A stretch of 41,897 nucleotides of DNA from Chitinophagaceae bacterium UBA1946 (GTDB lineage: Bacteria; Bacteroidota; Bacteroidia; Chitinophagales; Chitinophagaceae): NCBI GenBank assembly GCA_002336815.1, contig DDEU01000040.1, positions 9,131-51,027 on the forward strand. Direction: 5' to 3'. Below, in pieces: positions 1-7,292 of the stretch (its first letter is position 1; the number at the start of each line of letters is the position of its first letter). The notes beneath the pieces are model-generated. The model was not told the DNA's origin. It worked only from the letters and a program-made list of their open reading frames with translations, and searched no databases. The position numbers and the translations under genes were made by a program.

Positions 1-47
1 ATCTAAAGTTTAGGAAACTTCTATTCTATCCATTGAACTACGGGACC
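1..47 (-). tRNA. tRNA-Arg (anticodon CCT), 3' part outside the window
   Basis: Read on the minus strand, 47 to 1 begins GGTCCCG (acceptor stem 5' strand), followed by a D-arm with TTCAATGG and an anticodon stem-loop whose loop TTCCTAA places CCT as anticodon (reads AGG, arginine). The anticodon stem GAAGT/ACTTT closes with one G-T pair. The T-arm and 3' acceptor strand lie beyond base 1, so the gene is partial. It is divergent from paaA. A Bacteroidota-type promoter sits 40-70 bases upstream of its 5' end. Confidence 0.85.
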
Positions 48-88
48 ATCACAATCCTGGATCAAGAATGAATTCAGAATAGCGGCTG

Positions 89-119
89 CAAAAGTAAGGA
101 ACTACACAATAGTAACCAA
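89..119 (-). promoter_or_regulatory. Promoter of tRNA-Arg(CCT)
   Basis: On the minus strand TTG (119-117), a 20-base spacer and an exact TACTTTTG (96-89) match the Bacteroidota consensus TTG/TAnnTTTG. Transcription would begin near 82, leaving a short leader before the tRNA at 47. Identified by motif only. Confidence 0.5.
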
Positions 120-221
120 CTGGAAAGCTGTTTAAATTAATACTGTCTGATACAGGTTCAGGAAATTTTTCAAAACTAACAACTGTTAGCTTTTTTATTA
201 TCTTTACAATCATAAAATAAT

Positions 222-1199
222 ATGCCGATGCCTGTACAGGATTTTGAACAAGTTTTCCAGGATAAAATCGATGGGGAGATAAAGATCGAACCCAAAGACT
301 GGATGCCGGATGCCTACCGCAAAACCAACCTGCGGCAGATCAGTCAGCATGCACACAGCGAAGTAGTGGGAATGCTGCCGGAGGGTAACTGGGTTACAAG
401 AGCGCCGTCACTAAAACGAAAAGCCATTTTGCTGGCTAAGATACAGGATGAAGCAGGCCATGGCCTGTACCTGTACAGCGCTGCAGAAACCCTTGGCATG
501 AGCCGTGATGAAATGATCGGCGATCTGCACAGTGGCAAGGCCAAATACTCTTCCATCTTTAACTACCCGGCCCTCACCTGGGCGGATATGGGTGCTATTG
601 GATGGTTGGTGGATGGCGCTGCCATTTTAAACCAGGTAATGTTGTGCAGAACCAGTTATGGTCCTTATGCGAGGGCGATGGTAAGGATTTGTAAAGAAGA
701 AAGTTTTCACCAGCGCCAGGGTTTCGAAAGCCTGCTTGTTTTGTCGAAGGGTACCGATGAGCAAAAAGCGATGTGCCAGGATGCGATCAACCGCTGGTGG
801 TGGCCGAGCCTGATGATGTTTGGTCCTAAGGATAGCGAAAGCACCAACAGCGACCAAAGCATGAAGTGGAAGATCAAGCGAAAAAGCAATGACGAACTGC
901 GCCAGCAATTTGTTGATATGATAGCGCAGCAAATAAAAGTGTTGGGCATGAAACTGCCAGATGAAGCATTGCAATGGAATGAACAGCGGGGGCACTACGA
1001 TTTCGGTGCCATTAACTGGGATGAGTTTTGGGCGGTTGTAAAAGGAAATGGACCCTGCAATAAACAAAGACTGGAAGCCAGGAGAAAAGCACATGAGCAG
1101 GGCGCCTGGGTTAGAGAAGCAGCCATGGCCTATGCAGCAAAAACGGCGCAGAAAAAGGCAGCCGCTGCAATGCAGGCGGGAGCTCTGGAAATGGCTTAA
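222..1199 (+). CDS. paaA: 1,2-phenylacetyl-CoA epoxidase, catalytic subunit PaaA
   Basis: Catalytic di-iron subunit of the multicomponent oxygenase that converts phenylacetyl-CoA to its ring-1,2-epoxide with O2 and reducing power. The carboxylate-bridged di-iron ligands known in the E. coli protein can be placed with a constant offset of five: E47, E77 and H80 (in QDEAGHG), D131, and E160 and H163 (in EESFH). At 325 residues it is slightly longer than E. coli PaaA (309); the excess is largely an Ala/Lys-rich tail after about residue 300. First gene of paaABCD, 20 bases before paaB. The start is the first of two near ATGs (222 or 228). A partial -7 match (TATCTTTA, 199-206) lies upstream without a clear -33 TTG. 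Confidence 0.97.
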   Translation: MPMPVQDFEQVFQDKIDGEIKIEPKDWMPDAYRKTNLRQISQHAHSEVVGMLPEGNWVTRAPSLKRKAILLAKIQDEAGHGLYLYSAAETLGMSRDEMIGDLHSGKAKYSSIFNYPALTWADMGAIGWLVDGAAILNQVMLCRTSYGPYARAMVRICKEESFHQRQGFESLLVLSKGTDEQKAMCQDAINRWWWPSLMMFGPKDSESTNSDQSMKWKIKRKSNDELRQQFVDMIAQQIKVLGMKLPDEALQWNEQRGHYDFGAINWDEFWAVVKGNGPCNKQRLEARRKAHEQGAWVREAAMAYAAKTAQKKAAAAMQAGALEMA

Positions 1200-1219
1200 T
1201 ATTACTAAAACATCATTGT

Positions 1220-1585
1220 ATGAATATTGCAATTAAAAAATTTTACTACGGGGATATCCCGGAAGAAAAAGGCGGTACGGGTAATTACCAGTCAACAGCA
1301 GACAGTCACGCCTGGCCGCTTTGGGAAATTTTTATCCGCAGCAAACAGGGGCTTGATCACAAACATGTGGGCAGCCTGCATGCTGCAGATGCAGCCATGG
1401 CAATTGAGAATGCCAGGGATGTTTATACCCGCCGGATGGAAGGCGTTAGCATTTGGGTGGTAGAGAGTAAATACATCAGCGCATCCAACCCGGAAGAAGC
1501 CGGCGAATTATATGAACCAGCAGTAGATAAAATTTACCGTCATCCAACTTTTTATCAATTGCCGGATGAGGTGAACCATATGTAG
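1220..1585 (+). CDS. paaB: 1,2-phenylacetyl-CoA epoxidase subunit PaaB
   Basis: Small non-catalytic subunit of the phenylacetyl-CoA epoxidase. In E. coli PaaB is thought to bridge the PaaA/PaaC heterodimers. The core from about residue 32 to the end (WPLWEIFIRSKQGLDHKHVG ... YRHPTFYQLPDEVNHM) follows the E. coli protein closely. The protein has 121 residues against 95 in E. coli, because of an extra N-terminal segment of about 25 residues beginning MNIAIKKFYYG. It lies between paaA (20 bases) and paaC (40 bases), so it is very likely co-transcribed. Confidence 0.96.
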   Translation: MNIAIKKFYYGDIPEEKGGTGNYQSTADSHAWPLWEIFIRSKQGLDHKHVGSLHAADAAMAIENARDVYTRRMEGVSIWVVESKYISASNPEEAGELYEPAVDKIYRHPTFYQLPDEVNHM

Positions 1586-1625
1586 GCCGCTACAAAGAGT
1601 AAAATAATTCTAAAAGCTTTCACAA

Positions 1626-2426
1626 ATGCAAAAGACCGATTCTTCAGATATTCAAAAAGAACTTAAAACAGCCTGGTCGGAAGCCCCTTCTTTGGAGGGC
1701 TCTAGGGAGGCCTATCTCCTCCACCTCGCCGATAACAGCCTGATCCTTTCGCACCGCAACAGTGAATGGTGTGGGCACGGACCAGTATTGGAACAGGACA
1801 TTGCACTTACCAATATTTCTCTTGACCTCATCGGTCAGGCCAGGAATTTTTACCAGTACGCCGCCAGCCTCATTGGCAATACCGATGAAGATCAACTGGC
1901 GGGTATGCGGCCTGAAAGAGCATTCAAAAACCTGTTGCTGGTGGAGCAGCCCAACGGCGACTGGGGGCAAACCGTATTGCGGCAGTACTTATTCAGCCAG
2001 TATCAATACCTGTTGTTTGAACAATTGCAGCAGCATGCCGATCAACAGTTGGCGGCGATTTGTGCCAAGGCATTAAAGGAAATTAAATATCATTTGCGCT
2101 GGAGCAGCGAATGGGTGATCCGCTTGGGTGATGGCACAGCCGAAAGCAATGAGCGAATGAAAAATGCGGTAGAGGAATTGTGGCGCTATACCGGTGAAAT
2201 GTTTATGCCGGCGGCTTATGAACAGGAAGCGCAGGTGGATATTGTTTTATTGAAGGATGCATGGAATAAAAAAGTAGCCAGTGTTTTTGAAGCGGCTGCA
2301 TTGTCGGTGCCGGGAGATTGTTTTATGCAAAGCGGTGGAAAAACAGGTGTGCATACCGAATACATGGGTTATATCTTGACAGAACTGCAGTACATGCAGC
2401 GGGCTTATCCCGGTTGTGAATGGTAA
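1626..2426 (+). CDS. paaC: 1,2-phenylacetyl-CoA epoxidase subunit PaaC
   Basis: Structural partner of PaaA with the same ferritin-like helical fold but no functional di-iron centre; it is needed for complex stability and activity. The diagnostic stretch SEWCGHGPVLEQDIALTNIS followed by LDLIGQARNF is visible near residues 46-75 and matches the family. Length is 266 residues against 248 in E. coli, mainly through an N-terminal extension of about 20 residues. The stop codon is 7 bases before paaD, indicating tight co-transcription. Confidence 0.96.
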   Translation: MQKTDSSDIQKELKTAWSEAPSLEGSREAYLLHLADNSLILSHRNSEWCGHGPVLEQDIALTNISLDLIGQARNFYQYAASLIGNTDEDQLAGMRPERAFKNLLLVEQPNGDWGQTVLRQYLFSQYQYLLFEQLQQHADQQLAAICAKALKEIKYHLRWSSEWVIRLGDGTAESNERMKNAVEELWRYTGEMFMPAAYEQEAQVDIVLLKDAWNKKVASVFEAAALSVPGDCFMQSGGKTGVHTEYMGYILTELQYMQRAYPGCEW

Positions 2427-2433
2427 TAGATAA

Positions 2434-2946
2434 ATGAATAGTGATAACGATATTATAGTAGCCTCTCTCAGCGAGGCCTCCATCATGGAGCACCTGGAGG
2501 AGATCAAAGATCCGGAAATACCCGTATTGTCCATCGTTGACCTTGGCATTGTAAGAAGTGTACAATTTACGGGCAGCAGCGAAGAAGAAAAAGGGATTGA
2601 AATAGCGATCACTTCCACTTATACCGGTTGCCCGGCCATGGACATGATCGCCGCAGAGATACGCCTCTTGCTGCAAACGCTTGGATTTAAAAAAATAACG
2701 GTTACGCAGCAACTTTCGCCGGCCTGGACAACAGACTGGATGAGTGAAGCAGGAAAGCAGCGGTTGCAGGCCTATGGCATTGCACCGCCTGAAAAAAGAT
2801 TTTCTATTCCCGCAGATGGTGTTATTTGTCCGCAATGCGGCTCTTCCAATACAAAATTGTTAAGCGAATTTAGCAGCACGGCCTGCAAGGCATTGTATCA
2901 ATGCAGTGATTGCAAAGAACCTTTTGATTATTTTAAATGTCATTGA
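2434..2946 (+). CDS. paaD: PaaD, MIP18/DUF59-type assembly factor of phenylacetyl-CoA epoxidase
   Basis: Fe-S or metallocentre assembly factor (called PaaJ/PaaD), thought to help mature the oxygenase or its PaaE reductase. Residues 15-95 are the DUF59/MIP18 domain with the conserved Cys in TYTGCPAMD (C66). The C-terminal part carries a zinc-ribbon-like set, C132-x2-C135 and C157-x2-C160, with C151 between. The 170-residue length is close to the usual 165. It is the last gene of the visible operon. The reductase gene paaE, often next in other genomes, does not follow; a hairpin starts 5 bases after the stop. Confidence 0.94.
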   Translation: MNSDNDIIVASLSEASIMEHLEEIKDPEIPVLSIVDLGIVRSVQFTGSSEEEKGIEIAITSTYTGCPAMDMIAAEIRLLLQTLGFKKITVTQQLSPAWTTDWMSEAGKQRLQAYGIAPPEKRFSIPADGVICPQCGSSNTKLLSEFSSTACKALYQCSDCKEPFDYFKCH

Positions 2947-2950
2947 TATC

Positions 2951-2970
2951 CCGGCGTACCCTTTCGCCGG
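2951..2970 (+). terminator. Hairpin directly after paaD
   Basis: CCGGCG (2951-2956) pairs with CGCCGG (2965-2970) around an 8-base loop, followed by CAGTTTTAATTTT. A GC-rich 6-bp stem with a weak T tract 5 bases after the paaD stop fits a terminator or a 3'-end stabiliser of the paaABCD message. Confidence 0.55.
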
Positions 2971-3025
2971 CAGTTTTAATTTTCAAAATTATCAACATCC
3001 GGGTTTTTGTCAAAGTTCAAATTAG

Positions 3026-3056
3026 CGGGGTTTAAATCCCGTTCTTATTTTTCTTT
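3026..3056 (+). terminator. Second terminator-like hairpin downstream of paaD
   Basis: CGGG (3026-3029) pairs with CCCG (3038-3041), and the inner GTTTAAAT can extend the stem. A T-rich tract TTCTTATTTTTCTTT follows. It is a better intrinsic-terminator shape than the hairpin at 2951, and together they separate paaABCD from mgtC. Confidence 0.55.
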
Positions 3057-3108
3057 CATCATTATTTTAATTGATCTTACCAGGATTGCTAAAACCAGTT
3101 GCAGATGG

Positions 3109-3137
3109 TTGATGAGGCATTAATATCCCTAACTTTA
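3109..3137 (+). promoter_or_regulatory. Candidate promoter of the MgtC-family gene
   Basis: TTG (3109-3111), an 18-base spacer and TAACTTTA (3130-3137, seven of eight to TAnnTTTG) lie 20 bases before the ATG at 3158. Motif evidence only. Confidence 0.4.
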
Positions 3138-3157
3138 TCAAAAGCAATTATTCCTGC

Positions 3158-3799
3158 ATGAACATTACGATTTACCTGGAAGAGGCCGCACAGGTTTCAG
3201 TAGCCTTTATCATTGGTGCTATTATTGGCATTGAAAGAGAATTCAGAAGTAAACCTGCCGGATTCAGAACCATGATATTGATCTCTGTGGGTTCTTGTTT
3301 GTACACCATTCTTTCAAGAGAGAGCAACACTACCAGCCCCGACCGTATTGCCAGTAATATTGTTACGGGCATTGGTTTTATTGGTGCCGGCGTTATTTTC
3401 AAAGAGGGCATTTCTGTAAATGGGCTTACTACCGCAGCATTGATCTGGATCACTGCTGCGTTGGGCATGGCCGTAGGGTATCACAATTACCCGATCGCCA
3501 TTGTGGTTACTTCAATGGTGGTGGTGGCATTATTTGTACTGGAGCCCGTACAACGTTTTATCAACAACCTGCACAAAGTAAAAGACTACCGCATCAAAAC
3601 AGAATCGATAGGAACCGCCTTTAAAAAAGACCTGGAAGAGTATTTAAGTTCCGGCGACATTACTTTCAGGTGTATGAAAGTGAGTAAAGAGAACAATGAT
3701 GCTGTTTATTTATACCGTATAAGTTCGCCCAACCGGAATTATGATGCAGTGAATAATTTTTTACTAACGCACCCCGATGTGCAAAGTTTTGACGTTTAA
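3158..3799 (+). CDS. MgtC/SapB family membrane protein
   Basis: Inner-membrane protein of the MgtC/SapB family. Several hydrophobic segments fill residues 1-135, with the family signature GAIIGIEREFRSKPAGFRTM near residue 20 and GIGFIGAGVIFKEG near residue 70. The C-terminal 70 residues are soluble and resemble the ACT-like domain seen in longer MgtC proteins. Family members are linked to growth at low Mg2+ and to ATP-synthase modulation in pathogens; the role here cannot be read from sequence. It sits alone between the paaABCD operon and paaG, with its own candidate promoter, and is followed by an inverted repeat. Confidence 0.9.
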   Translation: MNITIYLEEAAQVSVAFIIGAIIGIEREFRSKPAGFRTMILISVGSCLYTILSRESNTTSPDRIASNIVTGIGFIGAGVIFKEGISVNGLTTAALIWITAALGMAVGYHNYPIAIVVTSMVVVALFVLEPVQRFINNLHKVKDYRIKTESIGTAFKKDLEEYLSSGDITFRCMKVSKENNDAVYLYRISSPNRNYDAVNNFLLTHPDVQSFDV

Positions 3800-3829
3800 T
3801 AAATTTCACTGATTAAAACAATCACACTA

Positions 3830-3876
3830 ATTACACGAATTTGCCATGCCTGCTCTTTGTTTTAAATTCGTGTAAT
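3830..3876. repeat. 13-bp perfect inverted repeat after mgtC
   Basis: ATTACACGAATTT (3830-3842) is the exact reverse complement of AAATTCGTGTAAT (3864-3876), with a 21-base loop. The arm sequence recurs at 3989-4000 and 4009-4020. It could act as an mRNA 3'-end structure for mgtC, but no T tract follows. Confidence 0.6.
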
Positions 3877-3914
3877 CAAAAAAGCAACGTCTATGTCTTC
3901 CATTCTCTTCGATA
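3865..3914 (+). repeat. Direct repeat, upstream copy (paaG leader and start)
   Basis: These 50 bases match 4009-4058 at 47 positions, covering the non-coding leader AATTCGTGTAATCAAAAAAG, the ATG and the first six codons of paaG. The two copies are exactly 144 bases apart. Confidence 0.9.
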
Positions 3915-4000
3915 TTAGCAGCATCGTCTTCATCACAGCCAACAGGAACCATGATGCAGCGAAAAACTTTCACCGGCGCATTGATTTTAAATTCGTGTAA
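3893..4000 (+). pseudogene. Decayed duplicate of the paaG 5' end (35-codon remnant)
   Basis: An open frame starts with ATG at 3893 and ends with TAA at 3998-4000. Its product begins MSSILFDISSIVFITANR, recognisably related to the paaG start MSSILFEIKNNTAFITLNR with one residue deleted; similarity then fades. The nucleotide match also covers the untranslated leader, so this is a duplicated piece of the paaG start region and not a separate crotonase gene. The stop lies 36 bases before the paaG ATG. It may be translated as a short upstream peptide; whether it does anything is unknown. Confidence 0.75.
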
Positions 4001-4008
4001 TTCGTTCC

Positions 4009-4058
4009 AATTCGTGTAATCAAAAAAGCAACCTCTATGTCTTCCATTCTCTTTGAGA
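4009..4058 (+). repeat. Direct repeat, downstream copy (real paaG start)
   Basis: Partner of 3865-3914. This copy leads into the intact paaG frame. The copies differ at 3 of 50 bases: one in the leader and two in the codons for residues 6 and 7. Confidence 0.9.
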
Positions 4059-4813
4059 TCAAGAACAATACCGCCTTCATCACGCTCAACCGTCCTGAAA
4101 AATTCAATTCTTTTAACCGCTCCATGGCCCTGCTCTTACAGGAACAACTGGATTGGTGTGCATCGAAGGAAGAAGTGCGTTGTGTATATCTCACCGGTGC
4201 TGGCAAAGCATTCAGTGCCGGGCAGGATATTAGTGAACTAACAGGGAGCGAAAAGCTGGAGATCAAACAGATCTTAGCCGAACACTACAACCCGATCGTT
4301 AAAAAAATACGCAGTCTGGCCAAGCCAGTTATAGCTGCAGTAAACGGTGTGGCCGCCGGTGCCGGTGCCAATATTGCTTTGTGCTGTGATATCGTGTTAG
4401 CAACAGAAACAGCCTCCTTTATACAGGCATTCAGCAAGATCGGTTTGATACCAGACAGTGGCGGCACCTATACCTTGCCAAGACTGATCGGCTGGCAAAG
4501 AGCAAGTGCGCTGATGATGACGGGTGATAAGGTTACAGCAACAGAAGCAGAAAAAATGGGCATGATCTATAAAGTATTTCCTGCTGATGCATTTGAGCAG
4601 GAGGCCAGCAAGATCGTCCATGCTTTAGCCGCAATGCCGACCAAAGGACTGGCCTACACCAAACAGGTACTCAATCAATCATTCCACAACTCCTGGGAAC
4701 AGCAACTGGAGCTGGAAGATGAATACCAGCAAAAAGCTGCAGCTACCTACGATTACAATGAAGGCATCAATGCATTTTTGGAAAAACGTACGGCTTCATT
4801 TAAAGGAGAATAG
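4037..4813 (+). CDS. paaG: 2-(1,2-epoxy-1,2-dihydrophenyl)acetyl-CoA isomerase (PaaG-like crotonase)
   Basis: Crotonase-fold enzyme expected to isomerise the ring-epoxide made by PaaABC(E) to the seven-membered oxepin-CoA. Oxyanion-hole segments are GKAFSAGQDI (56-65) and NGVAAGAGANIAL (103-115). The PaaG-like stretch SFIQAFSKIGLIPDSGGTY contains the acidic residue D140, equivalent in position to the catalytic Asp of PaaG. Length 258 is normal. It is separated from paaABCD by mgtC, which is unusual for the pathway. The preceding 150 bases hold a degenerate copy of its own start. A general enoyl-CoA hydratase is the alternative, but the PDSGG region and nearby paaABCD favour PaaG. Confidence 0.88.
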   Translation: MSSILFEIKNNTAFITLNRPEKFNSFNRSMALLLQEQLDWCASKEEVRCVYLTGAGKAFSAGQDISELTGSEKLEIKQILAEHYNPIVKKIRSLAKPVIAAVNGVAAGAGANIALCCDIVLATETASFIQAFSKIGLIPDSGGTYTLPRLIGWQRASALMMTGDKVTATEAEKMGMIYKVFPADAFEQEASKIVHALAAMPTKGLAYTKQVLNQSFHNSWEQQLELEDEYQQKAAATYDYNEGINAFLEKRTASFKGE

Positions 4814-4845
4814 ATGGTTGAATAATGAGATGCTGTAAAAGAGTG

Positions 4846-4875
4846 TCCCGAATTCCGAAAGCTTTCGGAACGGGA
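4846..4875. repeat. Palindromic hairpin after paaG
   Basis: TCCCG-AA-TTCCGAAAG (4846-4861) pairs with CTTTCGGAACGGGA (4862-4875) with only a two-base bulge; the centre CCGAAAGCTTTCGG is a perfect 14-base palindrome. There is no T tract. It may end or protect the paaG message, or be a dispersed REP-like palindrome. Confidence 0.65.
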
Positions 4876-5007
4876 TAAACTGTGCTAATGAAGTTGCACA
4901 TGGCTTAACAGCTAAGTACAAAATAAATAATAAGCCTCTTCGTGCAAATCCGAGGCAATACTGCTGCAAAGATTTTCGCATATCTCTTTTCTTCCTTTTC
5001 TTTGCAC

Positions 5008-5580
5008 ATGGCAATCAATCACAAGATCATCATCATCACTGCACCATCGGGTGCCGGTAAAACATCTATTACGCATCACCTGATGCAGCATTTTCCCCAA
5101 CTGGCATTTTCTGTTTCTGCAGCTACCCGGCAGGCAAGGGGTTCAGAAAAAGATGGGGTGGACTACTACTTTATGAGTGCCGAAGACTTTAAACAAAAAA
5201 TTCAGCACAACGAATTTGTGGAGTGGGAAATGGTGTACGAAGGAAAGTATTACGGCACCCTCAAATCAGAAATGGAAAGGATATGGAACAACCACCAGGT
5301 GCCTATTTTAGACATTGATGTAAAAGGTGCCATTCATGTAAAACAGCAATATCCTGGTTCATCGCTCACCATTTTTATTGAACCACCCTCTGTAGATGAA
5401 TTGAAAAAAAGATTGCAAAGCAGGGGTACGGAAACAGAAGAATCGCTGGCAGCAAGAGTGAATAAAGCCTCTTACGAAATATCTTTTAAAGACCAGTTTG
5501 ACCGGCAGGTGGTGAACGATCACCTTGAAACTGCCCGTGCAAAAGCGGTGCAGATAGTGCAGGAATTCCTGGCAAGCTAA
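5008..5580 (+). CDS. gmk: Guanylate kinase
   Basis: Phosphorylates GMP to GDP with ATP; essential for guanine nucleotide supply. The P-loop APSGAGKT is at residues 12-19, followed by the GMP-binding segments SVSAATRQARGSEKDGVDYYF and EFVEWEMVYEGKYYGT, and the lid region RLQSRGTETEE. I start at the ATG at 5008 because the protein then has 190 residues, the family length, with the P-loop near the N-terminus; an in-frame ATG at 4942 would add 22 unrelated residues. It is followed after 52 bases by the CNNM/CorC gene on the same strand. Confidence 0.96.
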   Translation: MAINHKIIIITAPSGAGKTSITHHLMQHFPQLAFSVSAATRQARGSEKDGVDYYFMSAEDFKQKIQHNEFVEWEMVYEGKYYGTLKSEMERIWNNHQVPILDIDVKGAIHVKQQYPGSSLTIFIEPPSVDELKKRLQSRGTETEESLAARVNKASYEISFKDQFDRQVVNDHLETARAKAVQIVQEFLAS

Positions 5581-5632
5581 TGCTGTGCCTCATCCGGGCT
5601 GAAACCAACATCAATTTCCTTATTTTTACAAC

Positions 5633-6910
5633 ATGGATTTAGTAACTCCTTTTGCAATATTGATATCATTGCTGCTGGTAGGTTTTTTTGCAGGGATTGA
5701 GATCGCTTTTGTATCTGCGAATAAACTGTCGGTGGAACTGCGAAAAAAGCAGGGTACACTGAGCGGAAAAATATGGGGTGCCTATGTTGATAAGCCGGCA
5801 AAATTTATCGGTACCACGCTTATCTGTTTTAATATTTTCCTTGTTATTTATGGCTTGTCGTTAAGCTTTGTCATTAAGCCATTTTGGGAAATGGATTTCT
5901 GGAAAAGATTCAACACAGAAAATCCTTACATCAGGCTGGTGGTTGAAACCCTGCTGTCCACCACTGTACTGCTGTTCTTTGAATTCATGTTCAAAGCATT
6001 CTTCAGGGCAAAGAACGATATGATACTGAGCAGCGGGTTCATTGCCATCATCGTCCGCTTTTTTTACAATGCTTTTGCCGGAGTAGCGAATTTTTTTGTA
6101 GACATTGCAGAATGGATACTCCGGTATATTTTTAATGTAAAGCTGAACGATAAAAAAGATGCCTTCACCAAAATTGACCTGGAGCATTTTGTGAACCAGA
6201 GCAAGCACCACGAGGAAGAAGACACCACCGAGATCAACAAGGAATTGTTTGAGAACGCCCTGTCGCTCAGCGAAACGAGGATCAGGGAATGTTTTGTACC
6301 ACGCCGTGAGATTGAAGCCATTGACATCAGCACTGATATCAACGAAGTAAAAAATAAATTCATCCATACACAGTTAAGCAAGCTGGTAGTGTATGAGGGC
6401 AATATCGACAGCATTGCAGGTTATGTTCATCAACTGGACCTGTTTAAAAATCCACCCGATATCAGGTCGATCCTATTGCCTATCCCGGTAATTCCTGAAA
6501 GCATGAGTGCCACCGACCTGATGAATAAATTCAGCCGGGAAAGAAAGAGCATTGCCTGGGTGGTGGATGAATTTGGCGGTACCGCCGGTATTGTAACCAT
6601 GGAAGACCTGTTGGAAGAGATATTTGGAGAGATCAGGGATGAATATGATACCGAAGACCTGATTGAAAAACAAATTGCAGCCAACGAATTTATTTTTAGC
6701 GGAAGGCTGGAGCTGGATTACATCACAGAAAAATACCACCTCGAATTCCCGGATAGTGAAGGCACAGAAACACTCAGTGGATTTATTATTCAAAACAGGG
6801 ATGAGATCCCCAAACAAAAGGAAACCTATATCACCGGCAACTACCAGTTCGACATCCTGAACGTAAGCGATACCAGGATCGAAACCGTAAAAATGAAAGT
6901 GCTTAAATAA
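5633..6910 (+). CDS. CNNM/CorC-family transmembrane protein with CBS pair (GldE-like)
   Basis: Membrane protein of the HlyC/CorC (CNNM) family, implicated in Mg2+ or Co2+ transport; the gliding protein GldE of Bacteroidota belongs here. Residues 1-170 form the DUF21/CNNM membrane domain with hydrophobic stretches near 5-28, 58-82, 104-124 and 131-168. Residues about 220-335 are a CBS pair (RECFVPRREIEAID; VVDEFGGTAGIVTMEDLLEE). The C-terminal 80 residues match the CorC_HlyC accessory domain. At 425 residues it has the normal full-length architecture. Whether it serves gliding or ion transport cannot be decided here. It converges with the pterin dehydratase gene 20 bases away. Confidence 0.9.
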   Translation: MDLVTPFAILISLLLVGFFAGIEIAFVSANKLSVELRKKQGTLSGKIWGAYVDKPAKFIGTTLICFNIFLVIYGLSLSFVIKPFWEMDFWKRFNTENPYIRLVVETLLSTTVLLFFEFMFKAFFRAKNDMILSSGFIAIIVRFFYNAFAGVANFFVDIAEWILRYIFNVKLNDKKDAFTKIDLEHFVNQSKHHEEEDTTEINKELFENALSLSETRIRECFVPRREIEAIDISTDINEVKNKFIHTQLSKLVVYEGNIDSIAGYVHQLDLFKNPPDIRSILLPIPVIPESMSATDLMNKFSRERKSIAWVVDEFGGTAGIVTMEDLLEEIFGEIRDEYDTEDLIEKQIAANEFIFSGRLELDYITEKYHLEFPDSEGTETLSGFIIQNRDEIPKQKETYITGNYQFDILNVSDTRIETVKMKVLK

Positions 6911-6930
6911 TTACTTCGCCTGCCTCCAGG

Positions 6931-7176
6931 TCACTTTTTATCACTTTTAAAAATAGCATCGATTGCTTTGGCAAGCTGCTTGTCTTTGTCTGTAACGATG
7001 TCTCCGGCATCGTGTGTGTTGAGCCAGATCTCTACCTTATTGTACACATTGGTCCATTCCGGGTGATGCTCCGCTTTTTCTGCTGCCAGCGCTACTCTTG
7101 TCATAAAGGCAAATGCTTCGGAAAAATCTTTGAAGGTAAACTTGCGATAGAGTTTGTTTTGTTGTTTTTTCCACAT
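6931..7176 (-). CDS. 4a-hydroxytetrahydrobiopterin dehydratase (pterin-4a-carbinolamine dehydratase)
   Basis: Small alpha/beta protein that dehydrates 4a-hydroxytetrahydropterin, recycling the cofactor of phenylalanine hydroxylase. The signature EKAEHHPEWTNVYNKVEIWL followed by THDAGDIVTDKDKQLA is clear, including the active-site histidine pair HH and the later THD histidine. The 81-residue length is slightly short (usual 95-110) because the N-terminal helix is reduced. No phenylalanine hydroxylase gene is in the window. Confidence 0.92.
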   Translation of the reverse strand: MWKKQQNKLYRKFTFKDFSEAFAFMTRVALAAEKAEHHPEWTNVYNKVEIWLNTHDAGDIVTDKDKQLAKAIDAIFKSDKK

Positions 7177-7292
7177 GATGTTTTATTGATAGTTGTTTAA
7201 ATGATAATTGATAATTCGGCCGGAGTACTTTGCATTACACTACTCCATACATCTTACAATGTTTGAGCCAAAGACCATTGCCTGCCCCTTCA

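Noticed and set aside
627..1232. 201-codon open frame antisense to paaA
   Set aside because: It is a shadow of the well-supported paaA gene, with no family features and no plausible promoter.
4942..5007. Longer start for gmk
   Set aside because: The added 22 residues do not match guanylate kinases, which begin close to the P-loop.
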